Source of the DNA: Planctomycetota bacterium
GTDB lineage: Bacteria > Planctomycetota > Phycisphaerae > WQYP01
Assembly: GCA_021818445.1 (NCBI GenBank)
Contig: JAKAEB010000008.1
Coordinates: 1-64,000, forward strand
DNA: 64,000 nucleotides
Reading direction: 5' to 3'
Below, piece by piece: positions 47,182-60,514 of this stretch (position 1 is the first letter of the stretch; each line of letters opens with the position of its first letter). The position numbers and the translations under genes are program-made. The notes under the pieces were generated by a model. It was not told the DNA's origin. It made no database searches and saw only the letters and a program-made list of their open reading frames with translations.

Positions 47182-47898
47182 AGGCCACAATGGCACTTCA
47201 ATGGTGGATTCGTCCAGACTTCCGGGCGTCCCCATTGGTCCGGCGTAGCGGCCAGCGGCGAATTCAAACGTTTGAGCCATAAAAGGCAGAAATCGCCGTG
47301 GTCGCGGTCGGTGAACGAGCAAGTGTCGAATGGTGCGGCTGGCGAGATCGGGCGACACGGTTTTTAGCCCCGGCAATGCCACCATGGATAGAGAGCTCAC
47401 TCACAAGTTTATAAATCGCAGAGACAGCCCGAAAGCGTGCGCTACCACCATCGACAGGAGGTATCAAGCCGCGTTTTCGCCGTTGCACCCGCCGAAACTC
47501 CATTGGTTATGCAACGGCGGAGTAGTTATATTCCACTAAAGCAAATGTTTATCGGCGCCGAGTGGTGGTTGCAGTCGGTGAAAAAATAATCCAGCCTAAC
47601 GCCGATACGGCCGGCACCACCATCGCCAATCAGGTGGAAAACATTTACAACGGCCTGGAGCAGCTTGCCTTCCAATATGAAGGCGTGGCCAATTTTCCGG
47701 GCATCCCTCGGGGGCGCAGGTGTCCCCACCCCCTGAGGTCTTTCCGGAACGGTCCCCGGGAAACGCCTCAAAGCAACATTTTTCGGCAGTTTCACCGCCG
47801 CTCGGAAAGATCGCGGCGGCCATTGTGCTCCGCGCACAGGCAAGATCATTGCTCGCGCCGTCAGAGGGCGTGCTGGCAACGAGAATATGCACGGCAGA
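47182..47898. other. Intergenic region with no complete gene
   Basis: About 700 bp between AbiE and the RND operon. Apart from the possible RHS fragment at 47562-47690, the ORFs are short, overlapping and without domains. It looks like worn-out insertion or recombination debris. Confidence 0.35.
47562..47690 (+). pseudogene. Possible RHS-repeat remnant
   Basis: The frame reads VVAVGEKIIQPNADTAGTTI, then a segment like YNGLEQLAFQYEG, which resembles the YNGLNQL...YQ stretch of RHS/YD-repeat proteins. The first residues also recall the start of the two orphan cassettes (MVAIAENKIL). The similarity stops after about 43 codons. A low-confidence call. Confidence 0.4.
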
Positions 47899-50800
47899 TT
47901 ATTTTATAACGTCCTCGCCTACTCGAGCCCGATGCACGATGGCGAGCAGATTGGGCAGAACCACCAGCGTCAAAGGTAATTGCACCACCAGACCGGAAAT
48001 GATGGCAATCGCCAGCGGTTGCTGCATCTGCGATCCCTGTCCGATGCCCAGCGCCAGGGGAAGCAGAGCGAGAATGGCGGCCAGTGTCGTCATGGCAATC
48101 GGGCGCATGCGGTTCTGTCCGGCGCGTATGAAGCGGGTTATGAGCGACGCATCGGCGGGCATATCATGAAATTCTGAATAATAAAAAATCGCCACCTCCG
48201 TCACGATGCCCACCACCATGGTCATTCCCATCATGGATGAAACATTCAATTCGGTGTGGGTGACAAACAGGCCGATGCATACGCACGCCAGCGCCAGCAG
48301 TGGAATGGAAAGCATCGCTGCCGCCACGCGGAAGTGCTCATACATGAAAAGCAAAAGAAGGAATACGAGTATGACGGCCGCAACCATGACGATCAGAAGG
48401 CCCTTGAATGCAATTTGCTGCTGTCGATATAACCCGCCCAGATGATAATACACGCCGTGGGGAATAATTCCCGGTTCATGGAGCAGGCGTTTAACGGCCG
48501 CGACGGTCGAGCCTAAGTCGCGACCGTTGATGCGCGCCTTGACGGCTACCATACGCTTGAGATTATCACGCATGATTTCCTGCTGGCCGGTCTGAATTTT
48601 GAGTTTGGCGATCAATTTCAACGCTACCAGATGACCATCGGGTGCCCGCAACTGGATATTGCGGATTTCTTTGATGGTGTTGCGGAAAGATTTGGGCACC
48701 CACACACGCACCCCCACCAGACGGGGGCCGTGCTGAATGTACGTGCTGACCTTACCGGTGAGGTATTCACGTACCAGACGGGTAACATCACCGGCAGTGA
48801 GACCCTGCAAAGCCGCTTTAACCGGATTGACATGAATTTCAATCGCATCCCCGGCCAGCACGATGCCGGATCGCACCTCCACCACGCCACGCACCGTTTT
48901 GATGACCGCAGCAACCTTTCGGGCGGTGGCGTCGAGCACGGACGGATGATTGGAATAAATCTTTATTTCGATCGGCTGTGGAACGGCGGTCAGATCGCCG
49001 ATGAGGTCCTGCATCATTTGGTCGGTGTCAATTTTCAGGCCGGGAACTTTCTCGTGTACCAATCGGCGAATGTGAGTCATGATCTGCTCAATCGGTGGCC
49101 GGGGAAAGGGCTTTAATCGAATAAAAAAATCACCGGTGTATGGCTCGGTGAGTCCGCCACCCAATTGCAGCCCGGTGCGGCGGGAATAGGTATCAACGTA
49201 GGGATTGGCGAGGAGTATTTTTTCCACCTCGTCCAGCATGTGATTGGTTTGTGCCAGCGAGGTGCCGGGCGGGGCGACGTAATTGAGAATAAAGCCACCC
49301 TCATCCATGCGAGGCATAAATCCGGTACCGACGTGCGTATATGCCGCATAGCCGCCAAGCAGGATCGGCGCAATCACCACCAGCACCAGCAGGGGAGATC
49401 GTAGCATGGGGCGCATGGCCGCCTCATAAAAACGGTGCGCCGAATGGGTAAACCATCCGCCTTTGCCATGCTGGACGTCTTTATCTGCAAGCATGCGGGC
49501 GGCCAATACAGGCACGCCCAGCCACGCGGTAAAAAATGAAATAAAAAGTGCCGCCGCCATCGTGAGCGACAGGGCTTTGAAAAATGCCCCTGTCACGCCG
49601 GAAAGAAACGCCAGCGGCGTAAAAATAATAATGGTGGAGGCCGATGATCCAGCCAGGGGACGTGTAAATTCCCGCGTGGCGTTGATGATGCTTTGGCGAT
49701 GGTCGCCCTGGTCAGATTCAATTCGGCGCACAATGTGCTCTACCATCACGATGGCGTCATCAATGATAAGACCGACAGCCGCAGCCATACCGCCGAGGGT
49801 CATGACATTGAAACTCATATGAAGCAGGTGCAGCAGGAGTATGGTGGACGCCAAAACGGCGGGCACCATCACCGCCGCAATAATGGTCATCTTCCAGTTG
49901 CGCAGGAAGAGCAGCAGTACCACCACCGCGAGCAGAATTCCAACACACACCGCGTCGCGTACAGAATCTGCGGCCTGCAATATGAGTTGGCTCTGGTTGT
50001 ACCACGTGGCGATAAGCACGCCCAGGGGGAGGCTTTTCTTATATATTTTCAGTGCCCGCTTAATTTGGCGGGATATTCTTACCGTGTTGCCGCCGGGTTG
50101 CTGAAACACCTGAAGCAGCACGGCGCGATGTCCATCGGCGGTGGTGCGGATCCATTGCGGGCGAATATTGGGTTCTACTCTCGCCACATCGCTAAGGCGG
50201 ATAACGCCGTTGTCACCGGTGCGCAGCACCACGTGCGAAATCCGTTTGAGGTTGGTAAAGCGCGAATCAGAAATAATCAGGTACAACCGATCATGGTCCT
50301 GAAGTTTGCCGACGGACGAAAGAATATTCGATGCCGACAGGGCCTTGGCTACATCGGACAGGGTTAAGCCCAATGCCTGCATACGTTCGGGGTTAACCAC
50401 TACACGGTATTCACGCAGCGCCCCACCCTGCACCTGAACCCGGGAAACGCCGCGGATGGTGGAAAGCAGGGGGCGAATTTTATACTGGGCAATATCGCGC
50501 AATTTCACCTGTGATACGGTCGTGGACGTAAGGCTGTAGCCGAGTACAGGAAAATTGGTCAGATCCATCCGTTTGGCGCGGAAGGTAGTATCGGATGGCA
50601 GGTGAGGCATGATGCCGTTGATCTGTCCCTGCACTTGTAAAAGGGCACGGGCCATTTTGGTGCCCCAGCCAAAGTTGACATAAATTTCAGCGCTGCCACG
50701 GCTCGTCACGGACCGCACCGATTGCACGCCCGGAATTTCCCGCAGCGTGCGCTCCACCGGATAGGTGACGGCAATGGCCATGCGGTTAGCCGGGCGCTCG

Positions 50801-50955
50801 CCCGCATTGATGTTGACTTCAATCCGGGGAAAGCTGACCCTCGGAAACAATGACACCGGTAACGCCAAAGCTGAAAAAATGCCTCCCAATGCCAGCACAA
50901 CGATCACAAACAGGATCGATCGCGTATGCCGATGAGTCCATTGGGTAAAGCTCAT
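47899..50955 (-). CDS. RND-family efflux transporter (inner-membrane pump)
   Basis: A proton-driven trimeric pump of the AcrB/CusA superfamily. The first helix ends in ALPVSLFPRVSFPRIEVN, the usual start of the porter domain. Helix 4 carries the proton-relay pair in GLIIDDAIVMVEHIVRRI. A second six-helix block ends at the C terminus. At about 1018 residues it has full length. The start was moved to ATG 50955, where a GGG-rich site lies about 11 bases upstream. The substrate (drug or metal) is not clear; a CusA-type metal relay Met motif is not obvious. It is the third gene after tolC and hlyD of the same operon. Confidence 0.93.
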   Translation of the reverse strand: MSFTQWTHRHTRSILFVIVVLALGGIFSALALPVSLFPRVSFPRIEVNINAGERPANRMAIAVTYPVERTLREIPGVQSVRSVTSRGSAEIYVNFGWGTKMARALLQVQGQINGIMPHLPSDTTFRAKRMDLTNFPVLGYSLTSTTVSQVKLRDIAQYKIRPLLSTIRGVSRVQVQGGALREYRVVVNPERMQALGLTLSDVAKALSASNILSSVGKLQDHDRLYLIISDSRFTNLKRISHVVLRTGDNGVIRLSDVARVEPNIRPQWIRTTADGHRAVLLQVFQQPGGNTVRISRQIKRALKIYKKSLPLGVLIATWYNQSQLILQAADSVRDAVCVGILLAVVVLLLFLRNWKMTIIAAVMVPAVLASTILLLHLLHMSFNVMTLGGMAAAVGLIIDDAIVMVEHIVRRIESDQGDHRQSIINATREFTRPLAGSSASTIIIFTPLAFLSGVTGAFFKALSLTMAAALFISFFTAWLGVPVLAARMLADKDVQHGKGGWFTHSAHRFYEAAMRPMLRSPLLVLVVIAPILLGGYAAYTHVGTGFMPRMDEGGFILNYVAPPGTSLAQTNHMLDEVEKILLANPYVDTYSRRTGLQLGGGLTEPYTGDFFIRLKPFPRPPIEQIMTHIRRLVHEKVPGLKIDTDQMMQDLIGDLTAVPQPIEIKIYSNHPSVLDATARKVAAVIKTVRGVVEVRSGIVLAGDAIEIHVNPVKAALQGLTAGDVTRLVREYLTGKVSTYIQHGPRLVGVRVWVPKSFRNTIKEIRNIQLRAPDGHLVALKLIAKLKIQTGQQEIMRDNLKRMVAVKARINGRDLGSTVAAVKRLLHEPGIIPHGVYYHLGGLYRQQQIAFKGLLIVMVAAVILVFLLLLFMYEHFRVAAAMLSIPLLALACVCIGLFVTHTELNVSSMMGMTMVVGIVTEVAIFYYSEFHDMPADASLITRFIRAGQNRMRPIAMTTLAAILALLPLALGIGQGSQMQQPLAIAIISGLVVQLPLTLVVLPNLLAIVHRARVGEDVIK

Positions 50956-51036
50956 TAAACTGGTGTTCCCTTCATTCAATCAGCCGACCGCCGACCTTGG
51001 GTTCTCTGCGTAGAGCGCAGGCCGCCGCCAAGTTTC

Positions 51037-52128
51037 CTACGGCCGGAATTTTTCCGTTACCGCCATCAGATTTTTCAACTGTGGATTTCCCTCCACCACA
51101 ATGCGATCGCCTTGAGCCAAACCAGGAGCGGCTATCAGGTACTCATGAGCTTTTTTAAGCAAAATTCGCACATGATGCTCGTACGCAATTCCGTGCCGGA
51201 CGGTAAATAAAATCTGCTGCGCTCCAACGGGCATGACCGCCGCCCGGGGCGTTACCAGTCCATCGAGCCGGGCAACCGTAATGGACGCCCGCACGTACTG
51301 ACCCAGCAGGAGATCGGAAGAACTTTGCGGCGTAACAAATACATCCACCAGACGCGTGGCGGGATTGACGCGTAATGTAAGAAGTGAAATTTGCCCCGGT
51401 ATAGGTGTTTTTGCATCTTCGCCCACGGGGTAGATATTCACCGGCATATGTTCGTGCAGCATCGAGATATCGGTGGGTTCTACGCCGATGCGGATTTCAA
51501 TCCGATGCGACGAAACAATTTGCAGCAGCGGTGAACCGGCAATGATGATTTGCCCCGGCCTGGCGTAGATATGGTTGATCACACCGGACCGACTCGCCCT
51601 GATAAACCGCGGGCCGCCCACCCCTTGCGCCAACAGATTGGAGAGCTTGAGTTGTGCCAACTCTTCAGCCTGCCGGGCTGTGAGCAATTGGGCCTTGGTA
51701 ACCAGATGCAACTGCTGGCTCGCCAGGGTCTGCTGGTATTGCGCGGCGGCGGAGGTTGCCTGACTGCGGGCCTCGGCCAGCGCCAGCATGGCGGTCGAAC
51801 TGGCCTGCAGTTGCAATAATTTCTGCCCCCGATGCACCCGCTGACCCGCTGACACAAGCATTCGCAGACATTGTGATTCAAAAGGAACAGCCACGTTACG
51901 CACGCTGCTGGCTCTTGCCACAACGGTACCGTAGGTTTGCAGGTTGCGATTAACTACCCGTTTGGCGAGGCGAACCGTCTTGACGGTCGCTACCACATGG
52001 AGTGGTGCACGCGGACCGGCCGACGCCCGCTGTGGCCTGAATAAAAAATGCATGGCAGTCAGTGCGACAAGCAGCGTCACAAGCGATATGAAGCCGAAGG
52101 TTAGGACGAAACGATATCTCTTCATCAT
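51037..52128 (-). CDS. RND membrane-fusion (adaptor) protein
   Basis: The periplasmic adaptor of the RND pump. The N-terminal anchor (MKRYRFVLTFGFISLVTLLV) is followed by the barrel/lipoyl region (VAVPFESQCLRMLVSAGQRV), a short coiled coil (residues 115-170), the lipoyl second half (ASRSGVINHIYARPGQII) and the membrane-proximal domain. At 363 residues it is normal. It overlaps the tolC gene by four bases and precedes the pump gene by 81 bp. Confidence 0.9.
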   Translation of the reverse strand: MMKRYRFVLTFGFISLVTLLVALTAMHFLFRPQRASAGPRAPLHVVATVKTVRLAKRVVNRNLQTYGTVVARASSVRNVAVPFESQCLRMLVSAGQRVHRGQKLLQLQASSTAMLALAEARSQATSAAAQYQQTLASQQLHLVTKAQLLTARQAEELAQLKLSNLLAQGVGGPRFIRASRSGVINHIYARPGQIIIAGSPLLQIVSSHRIEIRIGVEPTDISMLHEHMPVNIYPVGEDAKTPIPGQISLLTLRVNPATRLVDVFVTPQSSSDLLLGQYVRASITVARLDGLVTPRAAVMPVGAQQILFTVRHGIAYEHHVRILLKKAHEYLIAAPGLAQGDRIVVEGNPQLKNLMAVTEKFRP

Positions 52129-53555
52129 GGGTGCAACTCCGATGCCGATGCCGATGGCGGACGATAGTGGCGGGGAATAATAACCCCGGCCGCCAATTCC
52201 AGGGCGATGCGGTTTTCCTCCAGTTGTTGCCGTAATTGAATCAGGCGGATACGTTGAGATATTAAATGGTTCACCAGCCGGTAATAGGTAACCACATCAG
52301 CGCTTCCCTGCTTGAGCGCTTCGTTGTAGATGGATTCAAGGCGGCTCAGCGATTCAATGGATCGATTGGCAGCAGTAATTCGGATTTGCAGGGCGTGGAT
52401 ATTTTGGGCGGCTGAATCCAGTTGCGATCGGGCGTCAAATACCCGCGCCACGTAATGATCAAACAGCATTTTTCGTGTCGCACGGGCGATGGCAATCTGC
52501 CCCTGGTTGCGGTCGAAAATTGGCAGATCCACCGAGACGCCAAAGCCGGTCGTATGCACGTTGGTAGTGTCGCTGGCCTGCCTGAAACCAATGTTGATTT
52601 TGGGAAATTGCTCCAGCACCGCCTTACGCAGGGTTTGATCCTGACTTCGATACGCCTTGCGCAAAGCCGCCAGATCGAGCCGATGGGTCAGCATCAATTT
52701 ATGCAGCAATGGCAATGGCGGCAAAATGAGCTGATGAGGCAGATGCGCGAACCGACTGATATGGATGACCGTGTAGGCGGGAAGCCCGAGCGACTGAAGC
52801 AGCGCCAGCTTGGCTACATGAGAATCCTGCTCCAACTTCAGCAGCAATGATTGTGCCTGCTGGGTGGACGTGGTGGCGGCTGACAAGTCCAGCAGCGTGC
52901 TTAGCCCTTTGGAATAGGCAATACGCTGGATGTGTTCATTTTTGGCTAATTCACGGTAGGCAAGGTGGGCTTCATGCAATTGGGCTTCACTGGAGTAATA
53001 ACGCCAAAAATCGATCCGCGCCGCCATGGCGTATTGCCACTGCTGCCAGCCGATGTCTAAGTCGATTGATCCCTTCTGATAACGGGCGGCGGCAACGCGG
53101 TTCTTGTAAGCAATCAGTTGCGTCAGATTCCAGTTAAGCCCCAGACCGTAACCGGTGAAGGTGCCAGTCCGGAAACCACCCGTCACAAAGTCGGTGCTGT
53201 CGGATAGAACCGGATTGCTCAAAATCCCCGCTTGAAGCAGATTGGCGCTGGCGATGCCGCGCTGATCGGCAATCGCTTTAAGATTGGGATTTAGAATCAG
53301 AGTAAGCACGGCAGCCTCTCCCGCCGTCAAACCACGGTTGGGGTGCAGACGGGTATGCAGCCGCCAAGGGAGTCGCAAATGGGCAAGGCGCATCTGCAAA
53401 TGCTTCCAGACGGGTGCTGATAACGTCCGTTTCACCACACCATTGGTCAACGGGCGGCGCGTGTAGCTTTCACACCCGGTAAACAACGGCAGGCATACGG
53501 CCGCGATACCGAGCAAATACCAATAGCGGCGGTTTAATGGCTTTAAGGCGATCAC
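52125..53555 (-). CDS. TolC-family outer membrane lipoprotein of the RND operon
   Basis: The outer-membrane channel. The signal has lipobox LPLFTGC. It shares the CusC/TolC pattern: LTAGEAAVLTLILNPNLKAI near the start, TGFGVSVDLPIFDRNQGQIA in the second half. 476 residues. It is the first gene of the minus-strand operon tolC-mfp-rnd, so transcription begins near 53.6 kb. It differs from the EmrAB-linked TolC at 19.9 kb. Confidence 0.92.
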   Translation of the reverse strand: MIALKPLNRRYWYLLGIAAVCLPLFTGCESYTRRPLTNGVVKRTLSAPVWKHLQMRLAHLRLPWRLHTRLHPNRGLTAGEAAVLTLILNPNLKAIADQRGIASANLLQAGILSNPVLSDSTDFVTGGFRTGTFTGYGLGLNWNLTQLIAYKNRVAAARYQKGSIDLDIGWQQWQYAMAARIDFWRYYSSEAQLHEAHLAYRELAKNEHIQRIAYSKGLSTLLDLSAATTSTQQAQSLLLKLEQDSHVAKLALLQSLGLPAYTVIHISRFAHLPHQLILPPLPLLHKLMLTHRLDLAALRKAYRSQDQTLRKAVLEQFPKINIGFRQASDTTNVHTTGFGVSVDLPIFDRNQGQIAIARATRKMLFDHYVARVFDARSQLDSAAQNIHALQIRITAANRSIESLSRLESIYNEALKQGSADVVTYYRLVNHLISQRIRLIQLRQQLEENRIALELAAGVIIPRHYRPPSASASELHP

Positions 53556-53855
53556 GACAAAAACAATTCATCCAGCCAAAGCGGCGCGTCCCGGCGGCAT
53601 AAGCGAAGCAGGTAATGCGGCACCACGCGTCCATGCATCTTCACTAAGCGGCATTCGTCCTGAATGCTGCGGCACCCGACCTCCCTCAATCGTTATCGGC
53701 TTAACGCCCGATCGGCATGAGGTCTGACGCACCTGCCCGACAACGACTGCATAAGAAAAACGCCATCCGGTAAATTTATTGCGTCTGCTCTGAAAACTCT
53801 GTCACGATCAACAGATTTTTGCCATCGCGCGGCCATAGCGGCGGACCATCCGCCG
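53556..53855. other. Promoter-containing gap, no gene
   Basis: 300 bp upstream of the RND operon and downstream of the DUF347 gene, both on the minus strand. No ORF with a domain and no clear operator or terminator hairpin was found. Confidence 0.4.
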
Positions 53856-54668
53856 TTACATCTCGCCTTCAAACATCGACGCCGAATTGTCGCGCTCATC
53901 TGCAAGCACAACGCCGCGTGCCTCAATGGGGACCGGGCGCACATCCACCTTGGATATGGTGAGGTAGGCCACAAGAAGCAGTATGGTCACAAGAAATACC
54001 GCACTGGTGCCGACCGTACCCATGCCCAGGCCACCCAGACTGTGGGGCTGCGACATCAAGTCGCCCAGTGAGGCCCCAAGTGGGCGCGTGAGGACATACG
54101 CGGCCCAAAATGCAAATACGGGGTTGAGTTTGAACCGGTAATATCCCAGGGCGATGACCGCGATGCCCGCACCAAAAATAAAGGCAGAATTAAGATACCC
54201 CCACCTCAACTGCTCGGCTAAAAAGTCTCCGCCCGACGTGCCCAGAGCAAATGTGAACAGGATGGTAAGCCAGTAAAATCCCTCACGTTTCCGCGTGAAG
54301 ATGGTATGGATGGAGAGAGTTTTTTCTGATGCGTACCAACTGATAAACGATATCGCCAGCGCCACCGAAAAGGCCACCGTCGTCACAATCAATGGCACGC
54401 CGAGGTTATCAGCCAAGTTGTCGCTGATCAAGGTGCCGACCACACTGATGAGCACGACAGCCAGCCAGTAAAGTTTGGGCACATAGCGCCGGGCACGAAA
54501 CTGAAAGTACAGCGCCACGATCAGCAGTAACGCCATCACAATGCTGGTCCAGGTTAAACCGAAGCCAAGACGGATATTGAGCAAATCTGCCGCAGTCTCA
54601 CCTACCGTGGTGGCCATGATTTTAATAACCCAGAAATACGCCGTTATCTCCGGTACCTTGTTCAACAT
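53856..54668 (-). CDS. DUF347-type membrane protein (COG4705-like)
   Basis: A polytopic inner-membrane protein with about eight helices. The repeated motif of the family is visible: VGETAADLLNIRLGFGLTWT, SDNLADNLGVPLIVTT, GTSGGDFLAEQLRWGYLNSA and RPLGASLGDLMSQPHSLGGL, each with an acidic residue facing the bilayer. Function is unknown; roles in Mn or proton movement have been proposed for relatives. A start at 54668 (MLNKVPEITAYFWVIK) fits the family better than the track start at 54803, which adds 45 charged residues. Confidence 0.88.
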   Translation of the reverse strand: MLNKVPEITAYFWVIKIMATTVGETAADLLNIRLGFGLTWTSIVMALLLIVALYFQFRARRYVPKLYWLAVVLISVVGTLISDNLADNLGVPLIVTTVAFSVALAISFISWYASEKTLSIHTIFTRKREGFYWLTILFTFALGTSGGDFLAEQLRWGYLNSAFIFGAGIAVIALGYYRFKLNPVFAFWAAYVLTRPLGASLGDLMSQPHSLGGLGMGTVGTSAVFLVTILLLVAYLTISKVDVRPVPIEARGVVLADERDNSASMFEGEM

Positions 54669-55020
54669 GGATGGTGAAGAAATGTGTCCTGTGCCATGCG
54701 GCCCATCAGTGCGTGTGGTTCCATTATTCAATCGACTGGCCTCCGAAATACGTCTGCCAATTATCAATCGCCCGCGTCGGACGCCCGACGCTGTCGCAAT
54801 CATTGCGGGCCAAGCATAGCAGTCATGGATGAAATAAAGATGAAAAAAACTTCAAGCTACAGGGCACTCCCCGCCGTGTGCGTTTTTCCGCAGGCGGCCA
54901 TGGCGGCCGGGGGATGGCGCAACTTGCAATTGACAACCCGTTGGCGTTGCAGCTATATTTCAACTCAGTGGGCTCGCCGCTGGCGTGCTGCTGTACCCAA
55001 ATTGCGTAAGGAGAATCTTG

Positions 55021-56421
55021 ATGCGAATGGCCCGGCTTGCAGTGATGGCTTCGATACTGGGATGCAGCGTGCTGGCAACCACCACTGCCGGGGCGGCGAC
55101 GCCGGTGGGGCAGAGGCATTTTTACCTGAAGGCGGGCGACCGCGTATGTTTTTACGGCGACAGCATCACCGAGCAGCGGTTTTACGGTGTCGATGTTGAA
55201 ACCTACGCCACCACTCGCTTCCCCGATCTGAAAATTAAATATGTCAATTCGGGCGTAGGTGGCGATAAAGTCGGCGGCGGCTGGGCAGGCCCGATCAATG
55301 TGCGGCTCAAACGCGATGTATTCCCCTTCAAGCCGAATGTGGTCACCATTATGCTGGGTATGAATGATGCAGAATACCGGCCGTTCAATCAATCAATTTT
55401 TAATGTTTATCGCAAGGGCTACGTCTATCTTGTCCGGCAGCTCAAAAAACATCTGCCTGGTGTAAAGATCGTTCTTATCGAGCCGTCGCCATTTGACGAT
55501 GTATCGCAGAAGCCCGGGTTTCCCGGCGGTTACAATGCCGTGCTGTTAAAATATGCGGCATTTGTCAAACGGCTGGCCGCACGCAACCACCTTATGTGTG
55601 TCAATTTTAATAAACCGCTGGTAGACGTCACCAAAGGTCTGATGAAAATCAGCAAGCCGCTGGCCCAGCAATTCATTCCAGGGCGGGTACATCCGAGCGC
55701 CACGGGCGAATTGATCATGGCGGCAACCCTGCTCAGGGCATGGCATGCAACGCCCGTTGTTTCGTCCGTCACCATCAACCAGGGCAAGGTGGCATCCGCA
55801 GTCAATACCAAGGTTCGAAAATTGACGGCAGGCAGCAGTTTAAGCTGGACGCAGAAGGACAGATCCCTCCCCATGCCGATGATGACACTCCATGAAAACT
55901 GGCCGCAATTTCCCCCCATGCAAATTTGGCCGGCACCGAAGCCCAACTTCAGTTACACCAGCCCGCTGGCGGCAGCCGTTTTGAAAATAACACACCTTTA
56001 CGCCCGCCTGGACAGCGAAATGCTGCGCGTTCGTGGATTGAAGGCCGCTCATTATCAGTTAAAAATTAATGGCCAGCCCGTGGCCAAATTGTCGGCCGCC
56101 CAGTTGGCCCAGGGCATTAACCTGGCGAAATATAAAACACCCATGCTGCTGCAGGCCTACCACGTGCAGGATATGCTCTGGCATCTGACGGAAGAGCGTT
56201 ACTACGCATGGCGGTATATTCAGTTGCCAATCGAAGGTTACTTTGCGTGGTGGGCGGAAAGTCGCGGACTGATTGTCTCGCCTGCTGAGCACAAAAAGCT
56301 TAATCGCATGGCGGATAAAATGGTGAATGCCATTTATTCCACGTTCCCCGCCTATCGCAAAATGATTTACAACGCAGCCACACCAACTGCGGATCATTAT
56401 TCGCTTACGCCCCTGCCGTAA
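55021..56421 (+). CDS. SGNH/GDSL-family hydrolase
   Basis: A secreted esterase/lipase-like enzyme, likely deacetylating polysaccharides. After a signal peptide (MASILGCSVLATTTAGAA) block I reads CFYGDSITEQ (nucleophile Ser), block II is NSGVGGDKVG, block III TIMLGMNDAEYRP, and block V GRVHPSATGE with the catalytic His. A C-terminal region of about 200 residues beyond the catalytic fold is unassigned. The start was set to ATG 55021, which has AAGGAG eight bases upstream. Its neighbours (gyrB, pectin genes) do not fix its substrate. Confidence 0.92.
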   Translation: MRMARLAVMASILGCSVLATTTAGAATPVGQRHFYLKAGDRVCFYGDSITEQRFYGVDVETYATTRFPDLKIKYVNSGVGGDKVGGGWAGPINVRLKRDVFPFKPNVVTIMLGMNDAEYRPFNQSIFNVYRKGYVYLVRQLKKHLPGVKIVLIEPSPFDDVSQKPGFPGGYNAVLLKYAAFVKRLAARNHLMCVNFNKPLVDVTKGLMKISKPLAQQFIPGRVHPSATGELIMAATLLRAWHATPVVSSVTINQGKVASAVNTKVRKLTAGSSLSWTQKDRSLPMPMMTLHENWPQFPPMQIWPAPKPNFSYTSPLAAAVLKITHLYARLDSEMLRVRGLKAAHYQLKINGQPVAKLSAAQLAQGINLAKYKTPMLLQAYHVQDMLWHLTEERYYAWRYIQLPIEGYFAWWAESRGLIVSPAEHKKLNRMADKMVNAIYSTFPAYRKMIYNAATPTADHYSLTPLP

Positions 56422-59307
<2,886 letters not shown>

Positions 59308-59331
59308 AAGCCGCCCGCTTGCGCCAGTACA

Positions 59332-59386
59332 CTTGCATCGCCCATGACAATATCTCTGCGCTCTATTGGTCTGCTGGCGATGCAAG
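59332..59386. terminator. Inverted repeat after gyrB, terminator-like
   Basis: CTTGCATCGCC and GGCGATGCAAG form a perfect 11-bp inverted repeat with a 33-base loop, 25 bp after the gyrB stop. There is no T-run, so classical termination is uncertain. Confidence 0.5.
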
Positions 59387-59463
59387 ACTAATAATAGCAT
59401 AAGTATTATTAACCGCGGAGATGGCGGCTTGTGCGCCAAAACGCTGGCACCAAAAGGTATGGT

Positions 59464-60315
59464 ACCGGGCGTGCCCGGTGTTGCTCAATTGTCAAGATTC
59501 GGCCAATGAATTGCGTGTGATTCTGTGACGCGGCCTCTGCGGCTCTTATTCTCTGCGAGCTAAAAAAAGCAACTGTCATCATGCCAACGGCATGATACCT
59601 TAACTCGCATAGAGAAGAGTTACGATCTCGCGCAGAGCCGCGGAGAAAACTAAAAAAATACGAAATCATCAGATACGCAAGTCTTCGCGCTCTTGGCGCT
59701 CTCCGCGGTGCAAATAGTTACCTCGGCGGTGCGAATAGGTATTTTGATTCACCGCAAAGGCCGCGGAGGACGCCAAGAAACGCCAAGCAACGCAAACATT
59801 AACTAATAGTAATAGTACATAGCACCGGGCTTGCCCGGTGTTGCTTAAAGTTCAAGATTCGGCCAATGAATCGCGTGTGATTCTATGGCTTAACCTCTGC
59901 GGCTCTTATTCTCTGCGCGCCAAAAAGAAGACAACTTTCATCATGCCAGCGGCATGATACCTTAACTCGCACAGAGAAGAGTTACGATCTCGCGAAGAGC
60001 CACAGAGCCGCGGAGAGAACTAAAAAAATACGAAAGAATCACATTCGCAAGTCTTCGCGCTCTTGGCGCTCTCGGCGGTGCAAACAGTTACCTCGGCGGT
60101 GCGAATAGGTATTTTGATTCACCGCAAAGGCCGCGGAGGACGCCAAGAAACGCCAAGCAACGCAAACATTAACTAATAGTAATAGTACATAGCACCGGGC
60201 TTGCCCGGTGTCCGCTGCCCGCAAAATCCGCCACCGTATATCGCAGCCCGTCCGGCATCGGCCAAATTGCCAACCACCGGCAAGCCGCTGGCCATATGCC
60301 GCCTGCGGCGTTGCA
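59464..60315 (+). repeat. Dispersed/tandem repeat block, copy 3
   Basis: Two tandem units of about 360-370 bp with the same orientation as copy 2. Each starts with a (G)CACCGGGCTTGCCCGGTG palindrome (near 59464, 59825 and 60195) and carries the hairpin ATCATGCC-AAC/AGC-GGCATGAT (59578-59596, 59940-59958). The GCAAAGGCCGCGGAGGACGC and CGCCAAGAAACGCCAAGC stretches are shared by both units. The last 120 bp match the left edge of the window (20-145). Track ORFs inside are artefacts. Confidence 0.9.
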
Positions 60316-60514
60316 AATGAATAATGTGCTTCCCTGTTTCAATTTATCTTGCACATGAATGGCCGCACTAATCGAGAACGATCGCAAATAAATTTCCGCG
60401 CCAAATGGAAATTGTGTTTTGCCTCTTTCCCGGCGCGCGAATATGTTATCGATATCTCCGGGCATCTATCGCAAGGGGTCGTCAGGAGTTGGCAACGTGG
60501 AAAGGTATGGTGGC